Of a DNA stretch of 64,000 bases, positions 44,154 through 52,339 are shown in pieces. Source of the DNA: Streptomyces megasporus (GTDB lineage Bacteria > Actinomycetota > Actinomycetes > Streptomycetales > Streptomycetaceae); assembly GCF_000718985.1 (NCBI RefSeq), contig NZ_JODL01000006.1, positions 62,001-126,000 on the forward strand, in the 5' to 3' direction. Every line of letters starts with the position of its first letter. Position 1 is the stretch's first letter. Below the pieces are notes generated by a model. That model had not been told where the DNA came from. It worked only from the letters and a program-made list of their open reading frames with translations, and made no database searches. The translations under genes were made by a program, and so were the position numbers.

Positions 44154-45545
44154 TCAGCCGTGCGGGGGCTTCGAGGGCTCCTCCGGGGAGGGGTCGGGGA
44201 CGACGGGAGCCGTGGGCCGCTCCAGTCCACGCGCCGGCCCCTGGCAGCCCTGGGCCGCCGCGATGCCCAGCGCCACCAGCAGCGTCACCGTCACGAACAC
44301 CACCAGGCGTTGGCGGAGCAGATGCCGGTTGGGCGCGGGGCGTCGCCCCCCGGTCCGGGGAGCTCCCGCGGCACGTGCCGGGTGTCGAGGAGTCGGACGC
44401 GCGGGTGTGCGCCCACCGTCCGCGGCCCGCCCCCCGCCGGCCGGACGCGCGCTCCGGGGCGGTGTGTTCCGAGGAGGCGTGCCCCGAGAAGGAGTGTTCC
44501 GGGAAGGCGTGTTCCGGGAAGGGGTGCGCGAGACGGCCCCCTTGGCCGCGTCCGGCCCGCCCCGCCCCCGACGTCCGGGCGCCCCACGGGAGGCGCGGCT
44601 CCCCGACGAGGGGCGGTCGCCGTCGCGCGCGGTGCGCTGCCGCGCGTACTGCTCCGCACGCCGACCCACCGCCGGCCGCGTCGGACGCACGGCCGCCCCC
44701 GTGGCGGCGCCCTCCGGCAGCCCGCGTGCCTCCCGGGCGGCGATCTCCCGCAGCCGTAGCGACAGTTGCACGGTGCTCGGCCGGTCCTCCGGGTCCTTCG
44801 CGAGGCAGGCCCGCACCAGGGGCGCCAACGCCGCGTGCACACCATGCAGTTGAGGCTCCTCGTGCACCACCCGGTACAGCATCACCTCCGAACTGCCCTG
44901 CCCGAACGGGGAATCCGCGGTCGCCGCGTACGCCAGCGTCGCGCCCAGCGAGAACACGTCCGTCGCCGGGGTCACCGCTGCCCCGCGCACCTGCTCGGGC
45001 GCGAGGAAACCCGGCGAGCCCACCGCCGTGCCGACGTGCGTGAGGGTGCTGGCCCCCGTCGCCCAGGCGATGCCGAAGTCGATGATGCGCGGCCCCTTGG
45101 GCGACAGCAGGATGTTCGACGGCTTCAGGTCCCGGTGCACCACACCGGCCTCGTGGACCGCCACCAGCCCCTCGGCCAGCGCCGCGCCGATCGAGGCGAC
45201 CTGCGCCACGGGCAGTGGGCCCACCTCGTTCACCTTGTCGTGCAGTGACGGCCCCGGCACGTACTGTGTGGCGAACCACGGGCGGTCCGCCTCCAGGTCC
45301 GCCGCCACCAGCCGGGCCGTGCACCCGCCGCGAATCCGCCGCGCGGCCGACACCTCGCGCGCGAAGCGCGAGCGGAACTCCGGGTCCTCCGCGAGATCCG
45401 GTCGGATCACCTTCAGGGCCACCCGCTGCCCGCGTCGGTCGGACCCCAGGTACACCACGCCCATGCCGCCCGCGCCCAGCCGCCGGTGGAGCCTGAACGA
45501 GCCGACGACTCGCGGGTCCTCGCGTCGGAGCCGCATCATCGCCAT
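44154..45545 (-). CDS. transmembrane Ser/Thr protein kinase (PknB-like)
   Basis: A 463-residue kinase. The catalytic domain is at about 16-290 with G-loop LGAGGMGVVYLG, Lys45 (VALKVI), catalytic HRDLKPSN (Asp139) and DFGIA (156-160), plus LAPEQVRG. A basic, disordered linker follows with SRTPSRNTPSRNTPSRGTPPRN-like repeats (a tandem 15-bp series on DNA near 44470-44540). One helix at about 407-426 (LVVFVTVTLLVALGIAAAQG) is followed by a short exported tail ending in EEPSKPPHG, with no PASTA domains. ATG at 45545 follows GGGGAAGGAC. Confidence 0.92.
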   Translation of the reverse strand: MAMMRLRREDPRVVGSFRLHRRLGAGGMGVVYLGSDRRGQRVALKVIRPDLAEDPEFRSRFAREVSAARRIRGGCTARLVAADLEADRPWFATQYVPGPSLHDKVNEVGPLPVAQVASIGAALAEGLVAVHEAGVVHRDLKPSNILLSPKGPRIIDFGIAWATGASTLTHVGTAVGSPGFLAPEQVRGAAVTPATDVFSLGATLAYAATADSPFGQGSSEVMLYRVVHEEPQLHGVHAALAPLVRACLAKDPEDRPSTVQLSLRLREIAAREARGLPEGAATGAAVRPTRPAVGRRAEQYARQRTARDGDRPSSGSRASRGAPGRRGRGGPDAAKGAVSRTPSRNTPSRNTPSRGTPPRNTPPRSARPAGGGRAADGGRTPARPTPRHPARAAGAPRTGGRRPAPNRHLLRQRLVVFVTVTLLVALGIAAAQGCQGPARGLERPTAPVVPDPSPEEPSKPPHG

Positions 45546-45794
45546 GTCCTTCCCCTGCCTCCGGCCGACGGGCCCGTCCCCGCCCTTGGGCGGGTCGGCC
45601 CACACTGCCCGGTCCCTCTGACGTGCCACAGCTTACGGACTGCGGCCCTTGGACGCCGATAGGCCGCGCACGCCGCGCCATGCCGATTGTCAGTGCCGAG
45701 TGGGACACTCGAAAGGTGGGCGAACGGGGGCTCACCAAGGAAGAAGTCCTGTTCAGAGGCGTTCAACAAGCCTTCGCAGAAGGGGGATCGCGCT

Positions 45795-46037
45795 ATGAAG
45801 GGCGACTGGGTGGAGATCGTGGTGGACGCCGGGGACACCACTCGTACCTACGAGATGGCGGCCACACGTGCGGGTCGGAGGGTCGAGACGCAGGTGCGCA
45901 GGGGAGTGGTGGAGGTGAGCGAGGTGACCCGCAACGGATCGGTCGTACGCACCGCGCGCTTCATGGCCAACCGGGTGCTGGCCCTGGTGGGGCACCCGAT
46001 ACCCCGCGAGGAGGGCACGGCGGAGACGGCGCGCTGA
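45795..46037 (+). CDS. small conserved hypothetical protein
   Basis: The 80-residue protein MKGDWVEIVVDAGDTTRTYEM... is predicted mainly as beta strand with a conserved-looking VVEVSEVTRNGSVVRTARFMANRV segment and an acidic tail. I do not recognise a named domain; similar small proteins occur in Streptomyces. Divergent from the kinase. ATG at 45795 is preceded by AGAAGGGGGATCG. Confidence 0.7.
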   Translation: MKGDWVEIVVDAGDTTRTYEMAATRAGRRVETQVRRGVVEVSEVTRNGSVVRTARFMANRVLALVGHPIPREEGTAETAR

Positions 46038-46078
46038 CCTTCGGATCGGGCCGACCCCTCCGGGAAGTCCCGGTGTCA

Positions 46079-46100
46079 CAGGGGTGGTTCTCCACCCTGG
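46079..46100. promoter_or_regulatory. inverted repeat upstream of a small membrane-protein gene
   Basis: CAGGGGTGG (46079-46087), loop TTCT, CCACCCTG (46092-46099) form an imperfect inverted repeat about 170 bp before the start of the 69-aa protein. TAGCGT at about 46186-46191 is a possible -10 box. The element could be an operator or a hairpin. Confidence 0.4.
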
Positions 46101-46269
46101 GGAGTACACGGAGCGGGGCGGAGTCATCCTGCGGGAGGCCCCGAGTCGGTACGCGGGCATGACGCCGAGGGGCCTCGCCGCGCCTAGCGTTGAAGTCAAG
46201 CGGCGGGTGCGGAACTCGTCCCCCGAGGTACAGGACACCCGCCGCCCCGTACACGACAGGAGCGGAACC

Positions 46270-46479
46270 ATGACGCACACGGCAGGGCGTCCGACAGCCC
46301 GTGCGCGGGGACGCCTGGCGGAACTCTCCGCCCTCGGCGCCCGACCGGGCAATCGACGTCACCCGCTGGTGGCCGCCGCCATGGTCCTTCCGTTGGCCGT
46401 CCTCCTGGCCGTCGTCTTCGGCGGTGTGGAGGCGGTGATCACGCAGGCGTCGTCCGTGGCCGGACTGCTGGGGCTCTGA
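46270..46479 (+). CDS. small single-pass membrane protein
   Basis: A 69-residue protein with a basic N-terminus (TARARGRLAELSALGARPGNRRHP) and one membrane helix (LVAAAMVLPLAVLLAVVFGGVEAVI). ATG at 46270 follows ACAGGAGCGG. No family is recognised; it is one of several tiny membrane proteins in this stretch. Confidence 0.68.
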   Translation: MTHTAGRPTARARGRLAELSALGARPGNRRHPLVAAAMVLPLAVLLAVVFGGVEAVITQASSVAGLLGL

Positions 46480-46697
46480 GACAGACAGGGCCTCGGGCTC
46501 GGGAGAGCGGCCCGAGTCGAGGACATCCGGACACTCACCCCGTGGGGACGGGGGTACGGCGGACGGCGTGGAGCCCGGGCGGCTGGGGAGCCGCCCGGGC
46601 ATCGCGCCGTTCACGGACGCCCACGCGCCACGACCCGGGCCGTACGATCCCGTGGACGGCCCGCGCTCCGGTGCGCGAGCCACGTCCGGGGGAGGCC

Positions 46698-47723
46698 ATG
46701 GACACACCGCTCACCGAACGACTGGCGCGTCGGGCCATGGCCGCCCGCGCCGTGGACGCCGACGCCGGCGCCGCCTGTCGGCCGGAGGTCCTCGCCCGGC
46801 GGTCCGACGCCACCGTCGTCCGCGGCGGGAGCACCGTGGCCAAGGCACACGCCCCGGACGGAGATCCGGCCCATCTCGCCGCCCGGCTGCGCGTCGCCGC
46901 GCACCCCCTGCTGCGTCACGTCCTGCTCGCGCCCCTGCCCCACCCCCGTCCCGCCGCCCCGAACAGCGACTCCGGGCCCCCTGCCGAACCCGCCGTCGAA
47001 CCCGCCGCGGAACCCGCCGCGGAACCGGAGGGGCCGCTGCTGGACGTCCTGCCCGACGGCCGTCCGGTCAGCCTGTGGCCGTACGGCGAGCCCGTCGACC
47101 CCGAGGCGCCCGAGGCCGCCCCCTGGGAGGCGGTCGGCGCGTTGCTGGCCCGCCTCCACACCGTGCCCGTCGCCGAACTGCCCGGCCCGATCCCCCCGGC
47201 GCGCGGCCCCGCCAAGGCGGCCCGCGCGGTGGAGCTGTTGCGTCGCGACGCCCGTCGCACGGCCGCCTCCCGCACCGTCGAGGCGGCCTGGACGTCCCTG
47301 CCCGACCGAGTGCGCGACGCGGGATCGGAACCGGGCGCCGGCGCTCTCTGCCACGGCGATCCGCACCTGGGGCAGCTCGTCCGTCATCCGGCGCCCCACG
47401 GACCCTGGCTCCTCATCGACGTCGACGACCTGGGCCTGGGCGATCCGGCCTGGGACCTGGCCCGGCCCGCCGCCTGGTTCGCCGTCGGCCTGCTCCCGCC
47501 CGCCGCCTTCGGCCGTTTCCTGGACGCCTACCGGGGCGCGGGCGGTCCCGCCCTCCCCGACGGCGCCGAGGACCCCTGGCCCTGGCTGGACGGGCCCGCG
47601 CGGGCCCTGACCGTCCAGATGGCGGCCCGGGCGCTCGCCAAGGCCGCCGCGGCGGGACGTCCTCCGGACGAGGTCGAGCAGGCGTTGGTCGACACCTGCT
47701 CGCGCATCGCCGGGACCGCGTGA
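46698..47723 (+). CDS. aminoglycoside/choline kinase-fold phosphotransferase family protein
   Basis: The 341-residue protein has the APH Brenner motif LCHGDPHLGQLV and the metal-site LLIDVDDLGLGDPAWDLARPA. The N-lobe is short and atypical, and residues about 95-115 are an acidic AEPAVEPAAEPAAEPEG tract that looks like an insertion. It likely phosphorylates a small hydroxylated metabolite; resistance activity is not implied. ATG at 46698 follows GGGGGAGG. Confidence 0.83.
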   Translation: MDTPLTERLARRAMAARAVDADAGAACRPEVLARRSDATVVRGGSTVAKAHAPDGDPAHLAARLRVAAHPLLRHVLLAPLPHPRPAAPNSDSGPPAEPAVEPAAEPAAEPEGPLLDVLPDGRPVSLWPYGEPVDPEAPEAAPWEAVGALLARLHTVPVAELPGPIPPARGPAKAARAVELLRRDARRTAASRTVEAAWTSLPDRVRDAGSEPGAGALCHGDPHLGQLVRHPAPHGPWLLIDVDDLGLGDPAWDLARPAAWFAVGLLPPAAFGRFLDAYRGAGGPALPDGAEDPWPWLDGPARALTVQMAARALAKAAAAGRPPDEVEQALVDTCSRIAGTA

Positions 47724-47914
47724 GGCGGCGCCCGACGCCGGCCGCGGCCCCGACGCGCGAACACCGTGACACCGACGTTGGACGGACGCCGACGAACGCC
47801 GGGACGAACGCCGGGAGATCGGCGCGCCGAGAACGCATCCGGAAGGCGCCTTGCGCGCGTCTGAGGGGACGTACGGTCACACAGCGGAACAGACACCCGA
47901 GGAGAGGCCGCAGG

Positions 47915-48190
47915 ATGCAGTGCCCCAAGTGCCGAGCGCCCATGCAGACGTACAACCGCAACGGAGTCCAGATCGAGCAGTGCAGCGGCTGCCGGGGGAT
48001 CTTCCTCGACTACGGCGAGTTGGAGGCGCTCACCCGCCTCGAGGCGCAGTGGTCGCAGCCCACCCCGCCTCCGCCGGGCCCCGCCGGCGGGTCCTACCCG
48101 AGCGCGCCCGCCTGGGGCGCCCCGCACCACGGCCACCATGGTCATCACGGCCACCGCAGAGGCTTCGGCCGGATGCTGTTCTCCTCCTGA
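47915..48190 (+). CDS. TFIIB-type zinc-ribbon protein with His-rich tail
   Basis: A 91-residue protein. The zf-TFIIB domain (residues 1-42) has CPKC at 3-6 and CSGC at about 23-26, a four-Cys zinc ribbon, followed by GIFLDYGELEALTRLEAQW. A Pro/Gly linker leads to APHHGHHGHHGHRRGFG, a His-rich segment that could bind metal. The ATG at 47915 follows GGAGAGGCCGCAGG. The function is unknown. Confidence 0.85.
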   Translation: MQCPKCRAPMQTYNRNGVQIEQCSGCRGIFLDYGELEALTRLEAQWSQPTPPPPGPAGGSYPSAPAWGAPHHGHHGHHGHRRGFGRMLFSS

Positions 48191-48230
48191 ACTCCCCTCC
48201 GAGCACCGGGAGCCGGCGAACACCGAAAAC

Positions 48231-48268
48231 GACCAAGGGCCGGAGCCTGACGGCTCCGGCCCTTGGTC
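48231..48268 (-). terminator. terminator of the tRNA array (and of the zinc-ribbon gene)
   Basis: A perfect 17-bp stem (48231-48247 with 48252-48268), loop TGAC. On the minus strand the stem is followed by GTTTTCGG, so it ends the tRNA transcript; on the plus strand it follows the zinc-ribbon gene by 40 bp. Confidence 0.88.
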
Positions 48269-48272
48269 GGTG

Positions 48273-48344
48273 TGGACGATACTGGGATTGAACCAGTGAC
48301 CTCTTCCGTGTCAGGGAAGCGCTCTCCCGCTGAGCTAATCGTCC
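48273..48344 (-). tRNA. tRNA-Val (GAC)
   Basis: Seven-bp acceptor GGACGAT/ATCGTCC with discriminator A, D-arm TAGCTCAGCGGGAGAGC, anticodon loop CTGACAC (GAC) on a CTTCC stem, and TTCAATC T-loop. It is the last of five tRNAs in transcription order. Confidence 0.95.
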
Positions 48345-48363
48345 GCGAGGCGGTTGTTCCGCG

Positions 48364-48435
48364 TGCGCGATACTGGGATTGAACCAGTGACCTCTTCCGT
48401 GTCAGGGAAGCGCTCTCCCGCTGAGCTAATCGCGC
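48364..48435 (-). tRNA. tRNA-Val (GAC), acceptor variant
   Basis: The body matches the neighbouring tRNA-Val(GAC) copies. The acceptor stem is GCGCGAT/ATCGCGC instead of GGACGAT, with compensatory pairing. Anticodon loop CTGACAC. Confidence 0.95.
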
Positions 48436-48461
48436 CGGCAAGGACCCTGTGGGGCCCTCAG

Positions 48462-48533
48462 TGGACGATACTGGGATTGAACCAGTGACCTCTTCCGTGT
48501 CAGGGAAGCGCTCTCCCGCTGAGCTAATCGTCC
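48462..48533 (-). tRNA. tRNA-Val (GAC)
   Basis: Identical in sequence to the copy at 48273-48344 (acceptor GGACGAT, anticodon GAC). The spacers between the Val copies are 19 and 26 bp. Confidence 0.95.
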
Positions 48534-48534
48534 G

Positions 48535-48605
48535 AGGTGGAGACGGGATTTGAACCCGTGTAGACGGCTTTGCAGGCCGTTGCCTCGCCTCTCGGCCACT
48601 CCACC
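48535..48605 (-). tRNA. tRNA-Cys (GCA)
   Basis: Acceptor GGTGGAG/CTCCACC, discriminator T (U), anticodon loop CTGCAAA on ACGGC/GCCGT. It is separated from the next tRNA-Val by one base, so a single precursor must be processed. Confidence 0.95.
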
Positions 48606-48632
48606 AACGCGGGGGCCGGGAGACCCCCATCG

Positions 48633-48705
<73 letters not shown>

Positions 48706-49042
48706 AGTGCTTCCCTCGGGATCGCGCCCGAGAGCTGCCGCCCCCGAACGCTCGCGCGCTCGGTGACGTCATGAACTTTAGCGGATTCCCCGGCCAGCTC
48801 AAATTCCGTTTCCCCAGTGCGCCCGCCATGGGCTCGCCGCGTGCGCGGTCCGGCCCCCTTCGCCCGCTTCGGCGACACACGGCCGGCCGCCGCGCCCCGG
48901 TCCGGGGCCGGCCGCCGACGGGGGCCGAATCCAAGGCGCTCCGGCCGCTCGCGGTAGCGTCGGGGGAGCACGGCGCGGCGGTCCCGGGGCCTGCCGCGGG
49001 CCGTGCGACGGGGACGGCAGGCAGGACCGGAGGAGCAACACC
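48706..49042 (-). other. 337-bp region between the tRNA promoter and pabC, no gene seen
   Basis: It holds the tRNA promoter (described separately) and the pabC upstream region, ending with the GGAGGAGC ribosome-binding site of pabC. No other coding region or repeat is convincing. Confidence 0.5.
48775..48802 (-). promoter_or_regulatory. promoter of the five-tRNA operon
   Basis: On the minus strand TTGAGC (48797-48802) and TAAAGT (48775-48780) are separated by 16 bp, a near-consensus vegetative sigma promoter. Transcription would start about 60 bp before tRNA-Gly. Confidence 0.75.
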
Positions 49043-49864
49043 ATGACGCTGATCTGGGTGGACGGGAAGCTGCGCGACGCGGACGACGCGCGGGTGTCCG
49101 TGCTCGATCACGGACTGACCGTCGGCGACGGGATCTTCGAGACGGCCAAGGTCGTCGACGGACGCCCCTTCGCCCTCACCCGCCACCTGGACCGGCTCGT
49201 CGCCTCCGCCCGCGGCCTGGGCCTGCCCGAGCCCGACGTGGACGAGGTGCGCCGTGCCTGCGCCGCCGTCGTCGAGGCCGACCCCGTTCCGCTGGGACGG
49301 CTGCGGATCACCTACACCGGCGGGCCGTCACCGCTCGGCTCCGACCGCGGCGACGCCCCGCCCACCCTGATCGTGGCCGTGAGCGGGATCGAGCGGCGTC
49401 CCGACACCACCGCCGTGATCACCGTGCCGTGGGTCCGCAACGAGCGCGGCGCGCTGACCGGCCTGAAGACCACCTCCTACGCGGAGAACGTCGTCGCCCT
49501 CGCCCGCGCCCACCGGCAGGGCGCCTCCGAGGCCCTGTTCGCCAACACGCGCGGCCGGCTCTGCGAGGGCACCGGCACCAACGTGTTCGTCGTCCTCGAC
49601 GGGGAGCTCCACACCCCGCCACTGGACTCCGGCTGCCTCGCCGGCATCACCCGCGCCCTGGTGCTGGAGTGGCTGGGGGCGAAGGAGACCGACCTGCCGC
49701 TGGACGCGCTGACGCGGGCCGAGGAGGTCTTCCTCACCTCCAGCACGCGCGACGTCCAGGCCGTCCACCGGATCGACGACCGCGAGCTGCCCGCTCCGGG
49801 ACCGGTCACCACCGAGGCGATGCGGGTCTTCGCCGAGCGTTCCGCGGCCGACGTCGATCCGTGA
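49043..49864 (+). CDS. pabC: aminodeoxychorismate lyase / class IV aminotransferase
   Basis: A 273-residue fold-type IV PLP enzyme. DHGLTVGDGIFETAKVVDGRPFALTRHLDRL, Lys142 (LTGLKTTSYAENV) and ANTRGRLCEGTGTNVFVVLDG are characteristic. It probably releases pyruvate from aminodeoxychorismate to give p-aminobenzoate for folate; a D-amino acid or branched-chain aminotransferase cannot be excluded. ATG at 49043 follows CGGAGGAGCAACACC. Confidence 0.88.
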   Translation: MTLIWVDGKLRDADDARVSVLDHGLTVGDGIFETAKVVDGRPFALTRHLDRLVASARGLGLPEPDVDEVRRACAAVVEADPVPLGRLRITYTGGPSPLGSDRGDAPPTLIVAVSGIERRPDTTAVITVPWVRNERGALTGLKTTSYAENVVALARAHRQGASEALFANTRGRLCEGTGTNVFVVLDGELHTPPLDSGCLAGITRALVLEWLGAKETDLPLDALTRAEEVFLTSSTRDVQAVHRIDDRELPAPGPVTTEAMRVFAERSAADVDP

Positions 49865-49946
49865 GGGGGCGCGCGCCCGACGGCCCGGTGACAGCACCGG
49901 TGACGCCCCGGTGACAGGGACGCGCCGAGCGGGTAGGAACCGGGCG

Positions 49947-50777
49947 ATGACCACCACCCTGCGCCCCACCGGACCGGAGCGGCACGCCGAGGACGGCGCC
50001 CGCTCCCGCTCGTACGACATCTGCGTCAACGGCCGGCCCGTCGGCAGCGTGCGGCTGGCCGCGGACGAGCGCTTCGGCCCGTCCGTCGGCCGGATCGAGG
50101 AACTCGCCGTCGACGGACCCGACCGCCGCCGGGGACGGGCCACCGTCGCCGCGCTCGCCGCGGAGGAGGTGCTGCGCGGCTGGGGCTGCCGGCGGATCGA
50201 GGCGAGCGTCCCGGCGGACGCGGGCCCCGCCCTGCGACTCGCCGCCGCCCTGGGCTACACCGAGTACAACCGGACGATGGGCAAGGAGCCGTCCGACCTC
50301 CCGGCGCTCCCCGCCGACAGCGTGGTGCGCCCGGTGGCGGCGGCGGAGTACCCGGCGTGGCTGGCGGCCCGCCGGGCCGGGGCCGCCCGCATCTGGACCG
50401 AGTACGGACTGTCGCCCGAGGAGGCCGCGCGCCGCGCCGGGGAGGCCCAGGCCACGCTGCTGCCCCAGGGGCCCGACACGGCCGGCGCCGTCCTGCGCGT
50501 CCTGGTCCACCGGGGCACGGACGTCGGCACTCTCTGGCTCGTGCTGAACGGTTCGCCGACGTCGTCCGCCCACGTCTTCGACGTCGAGGTCGACCCGGCT
50601 CACCGAGGTCGGGGCCACGGCCGGGCCCTGATGCTCGCCGCCGAACGCGAGTGCCTGGCGGCGGGGGCCCGCGCGCTGGGCCTGAACGTCTTCACCGACA
50701 ACGCCGTGGCCCTCCGGCTGTACGAGTCGCTCGGCTACCGCACGACCGTCCACCACGTCCGCAAACGGCTGCTCTAG
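49947..50777 (+). CDS. tandem-GNAT acetyltransferase
   Basis: A 276-residue protein with two GNAT-like halves. The N-half has RIEELAVDGPDRRRGRATVAALAAEEVLRGWGC; the C-half has VFDVEVDPAHRGRGHGRALMLAAERECLAAGARALGLNVFTDNAVALRLYESLGY, the better-preserved acetyl-CoA site. ATG at 49947 sits just after TAGGAA. Its TAG stop overlaps the stop of the convergent DsbA-like gene. Confidence 0.88.
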   Translation: MTTTLRPTGPERHAEDGARSRSYDICVNGRPVGSVRLAADERFGPSVGRIEELAVDGPDRRRGRATVAALAAEEVLRGWGCRRIEASVPADAGPALRLAAALGYTEYNRTMGKEPSDLPALPADSVVRPVAAAEYPAWLAARRAGAARIWTEYGLSPEEAARRAGEAQATLLPQGPDTAGAVLRVLVHRGTDVGTLWLVLNGSPTSSAHVFDVEVDPAHRGRGHGRALMLAAERECLAAGARALGLNVFTDNAVALRLYESLGYRTTVHHVRKRLL

Positions 50778-51304
50778 CCGCGGTCGCCCCCCTCGGCCAG
50801 CAGACGGTCGGCGATCTCCGCGATCCGCTCCAGCAGGCCCTCCTGGCTCTTCCCGCCGTCCAGCCGCTCGCCGCCGATCACATAGGTCGGGGTGCCGGTG
50901 ACCCCGATCGCCTTGCCCTCGGCCTGGTCGGCGTCGACGAGCAGCATGTGCCGTCCGTCGATCAGCGCGAGCTCCATCTCCTCGACGTCCAGCCCCAACT
51001 CGCGGGCCACCTCCAGCAGCAGCGCCTCACCGCGCCTGCCCAGCTCCTCGGCGCGGGCCAGGACCGCCGCGACGTACCGGTCGCCGTGCCCCTGCGCGTA
51101 CGCCTCCTCGGCGGCCTGCGCGGCGGCGTAGGCGTGCCGGTGCTTCTCGAGGGGGAAGTGGCGCAGCCGGATCTCCAGGGCGTACCCGTAGCGCTCGCGC
51201 AGCGCGCGCAGGTCGGCCAGGGCCCGGTGGCAGTCGGGGCACTGCAACTCGCACCAGACGTCCAGGACGGGACGGGCGGTGCGGGCGGAGAGGGTGTCGT
51301 TCAT
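50774..51304 (-). CDS. DsbA-family thioredoxin-fold protein
   Basis: The 176-residue protein has a CPDC active-site pair (Cys22, Cys25) in VWCELQCPDCHRALADLRALRERYG, and a cis-Pro loop VTGTPTYVIGGERLDG. There is no signal peptide, so it is cytoplasmic and may be an FrnE-like thiol oxidoreductase or isomerase. ATG at 51304. It ends in a CTAG shared with the convergent gene. Confidence 0.88.
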   Translation of the reverse strand: MNDTLSARTARPVLDVWCELQCPDCHRALADLRALRERYGYALEIRLRHFPLEKHRHAYAAAQAAEEAYAQGHGDRYVAAVLARAEELGRRGEALLLEVARELGLDVEEMELALIDGRHMLLVDADQAEGKAIGVTGTPTYVIGGERLDGGKSQEGLLERIAEIADRLLAEGGDRG

Positions 51305-51455
51305 GGGGTCAGTCTCCCAGCATCGGCGCCCCCGCCGCCGGGAGGGCCGTCGGGGCCCGCCGCCTCGGTCCGGGGGAGGAGAGGACCCCGGAGATCCCCC
51401 CGAACCGTTCCGTGAGGCATGGCACATACGGGGCGAAGCGCGGCAGGATGGAGAG

Positions 51456-51911
51456 ATGCTGACCACGACCATCTGTGCCGCGCTCTCCGCGGCGGGTCTG
51501 GCCGTCGCCTTCCTGACGGCCTTCCGCCGCCGTTTCGCCGCCGCCACACGTATCGCCGCCGTCTCCCTGGTACCCGTCGGGCTGGCGATGTCCGGCCTGG
51601 TGGGGCTGTTCGGCGAGGTGGGCGGTGCGGTGGCGACCTGGGCCTCCGACCTGGTGCTCGAACCCATGGTCTGGGCGGGCTTCGGGGTGCTCGCCCTGGC
51701 CGTGGTGCTCTACGTGGTGGGTCGTGTGGCCGGGAAGCGGTCCCGCGGACGCGCGGGCGCCCGACCCGAGCGGGGGGAGCGGCGCGCGGCGGAGCCCGGT
51801 GCGTCGCGGACCGCCCTGGACGGGGACGGCCGCGGGCGTCCCACGGCGGGCGGCGGCGACGCGGACGACTTCTCGGAGATCGAGGCGATTCTGAAGAAGC
51901 ACGGCATCTGA
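51456..51911 (+). CDS. membrane protein, unknown
   Basis: A 151-residue protein with three hydrophobic helices (LSAAGLAVAFLTAF, IAAVSLVPVGLAMSGLVGLFGEVG, MVWAGFGVLALAVVLYVVGRVAG), a basic/disordered cytoplasmic region and an acidic end DDFSEIEAILKKHGI. ATG at 51456; GGATGGAGAG precedes. No family is recognised. The repeat-like KHGI end looks conserved. Confidence 0.75.
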   Translation: MLTTTICAALSAAGLAVAFLTAFRRRFAAATRIAAVSLVPVGLAMSGLVGLFGEVGGAVATWASDLVLEPMVWAGFGVLALAVVLYVVGRVAGKRSRGRAGARPERGERRAAEPGASRTALDGDGRGRPTAGGGDADDFSEIEAILKKHGI

Positions 51912-51985
51912 TATCGGTGAACCCCGTTGCCGGACGGGTGTGTTGCGCCGTTCGGCGGGGAGTTCTGCGTCATGATCGCGGCACG

Positions 51986-52252
51986 ATGCAGCACATCACC
52001 GGGGATCGCTTCCCCAGCACCGACAGTGACACCGACAGCGCCCTCGACAGCGCCCCCCACAGCGGCCCCGGCAGCGACACGGGCGCCGACACGGGCACAC
52101 GGCCCGACTCCCGGCACGACCGCCCGCCCGACGGCCCGGTGGAGGTCCACGGCTGCCTGTTCGCTCTCTCCCAGCCTCCGCTGATGGTCTTCCTGACCGT
52201 CGTCGGCACGCTGATCCTCCTGGCCGCGGTGCACGACCTGTTCCTGTTGTGA
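51986..52252 (+). CDS. small tail-anchored-type membrane protein
   Basis: An 88-residue protein. The first 55 residues are Asp/Ser/Thr-rich (DSDTDSALDSAPHSG, DTGADTGTRPD), then a C-terminal helix QPPLMVFLTVVGTLILLAAVHDLFLL that ends at the C-terminus. No family is recognised, and the acidic part is built of GACACC-type repeats. It lies 75 bp after the upstream membrane protein on the same strand. Confidence 0.6.
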   Translation: MQHITGDRFPSTDSDTDSALDSAPHSGPGSDTGADTGTRPDSRHDRPPDGPVEVHGCLFALSQPPLMVFLTVVGTLILLAAVHDLFLL

Positions 52253-52339
52253 GTCCCCGCCTGTCGTGAGTCCCCGCGGACGTGGGCCCGGCGCGGGCCG
52301 TGGCCGGCCGCTCTCCGGCGCGTCGGATGTCGTCGGATG

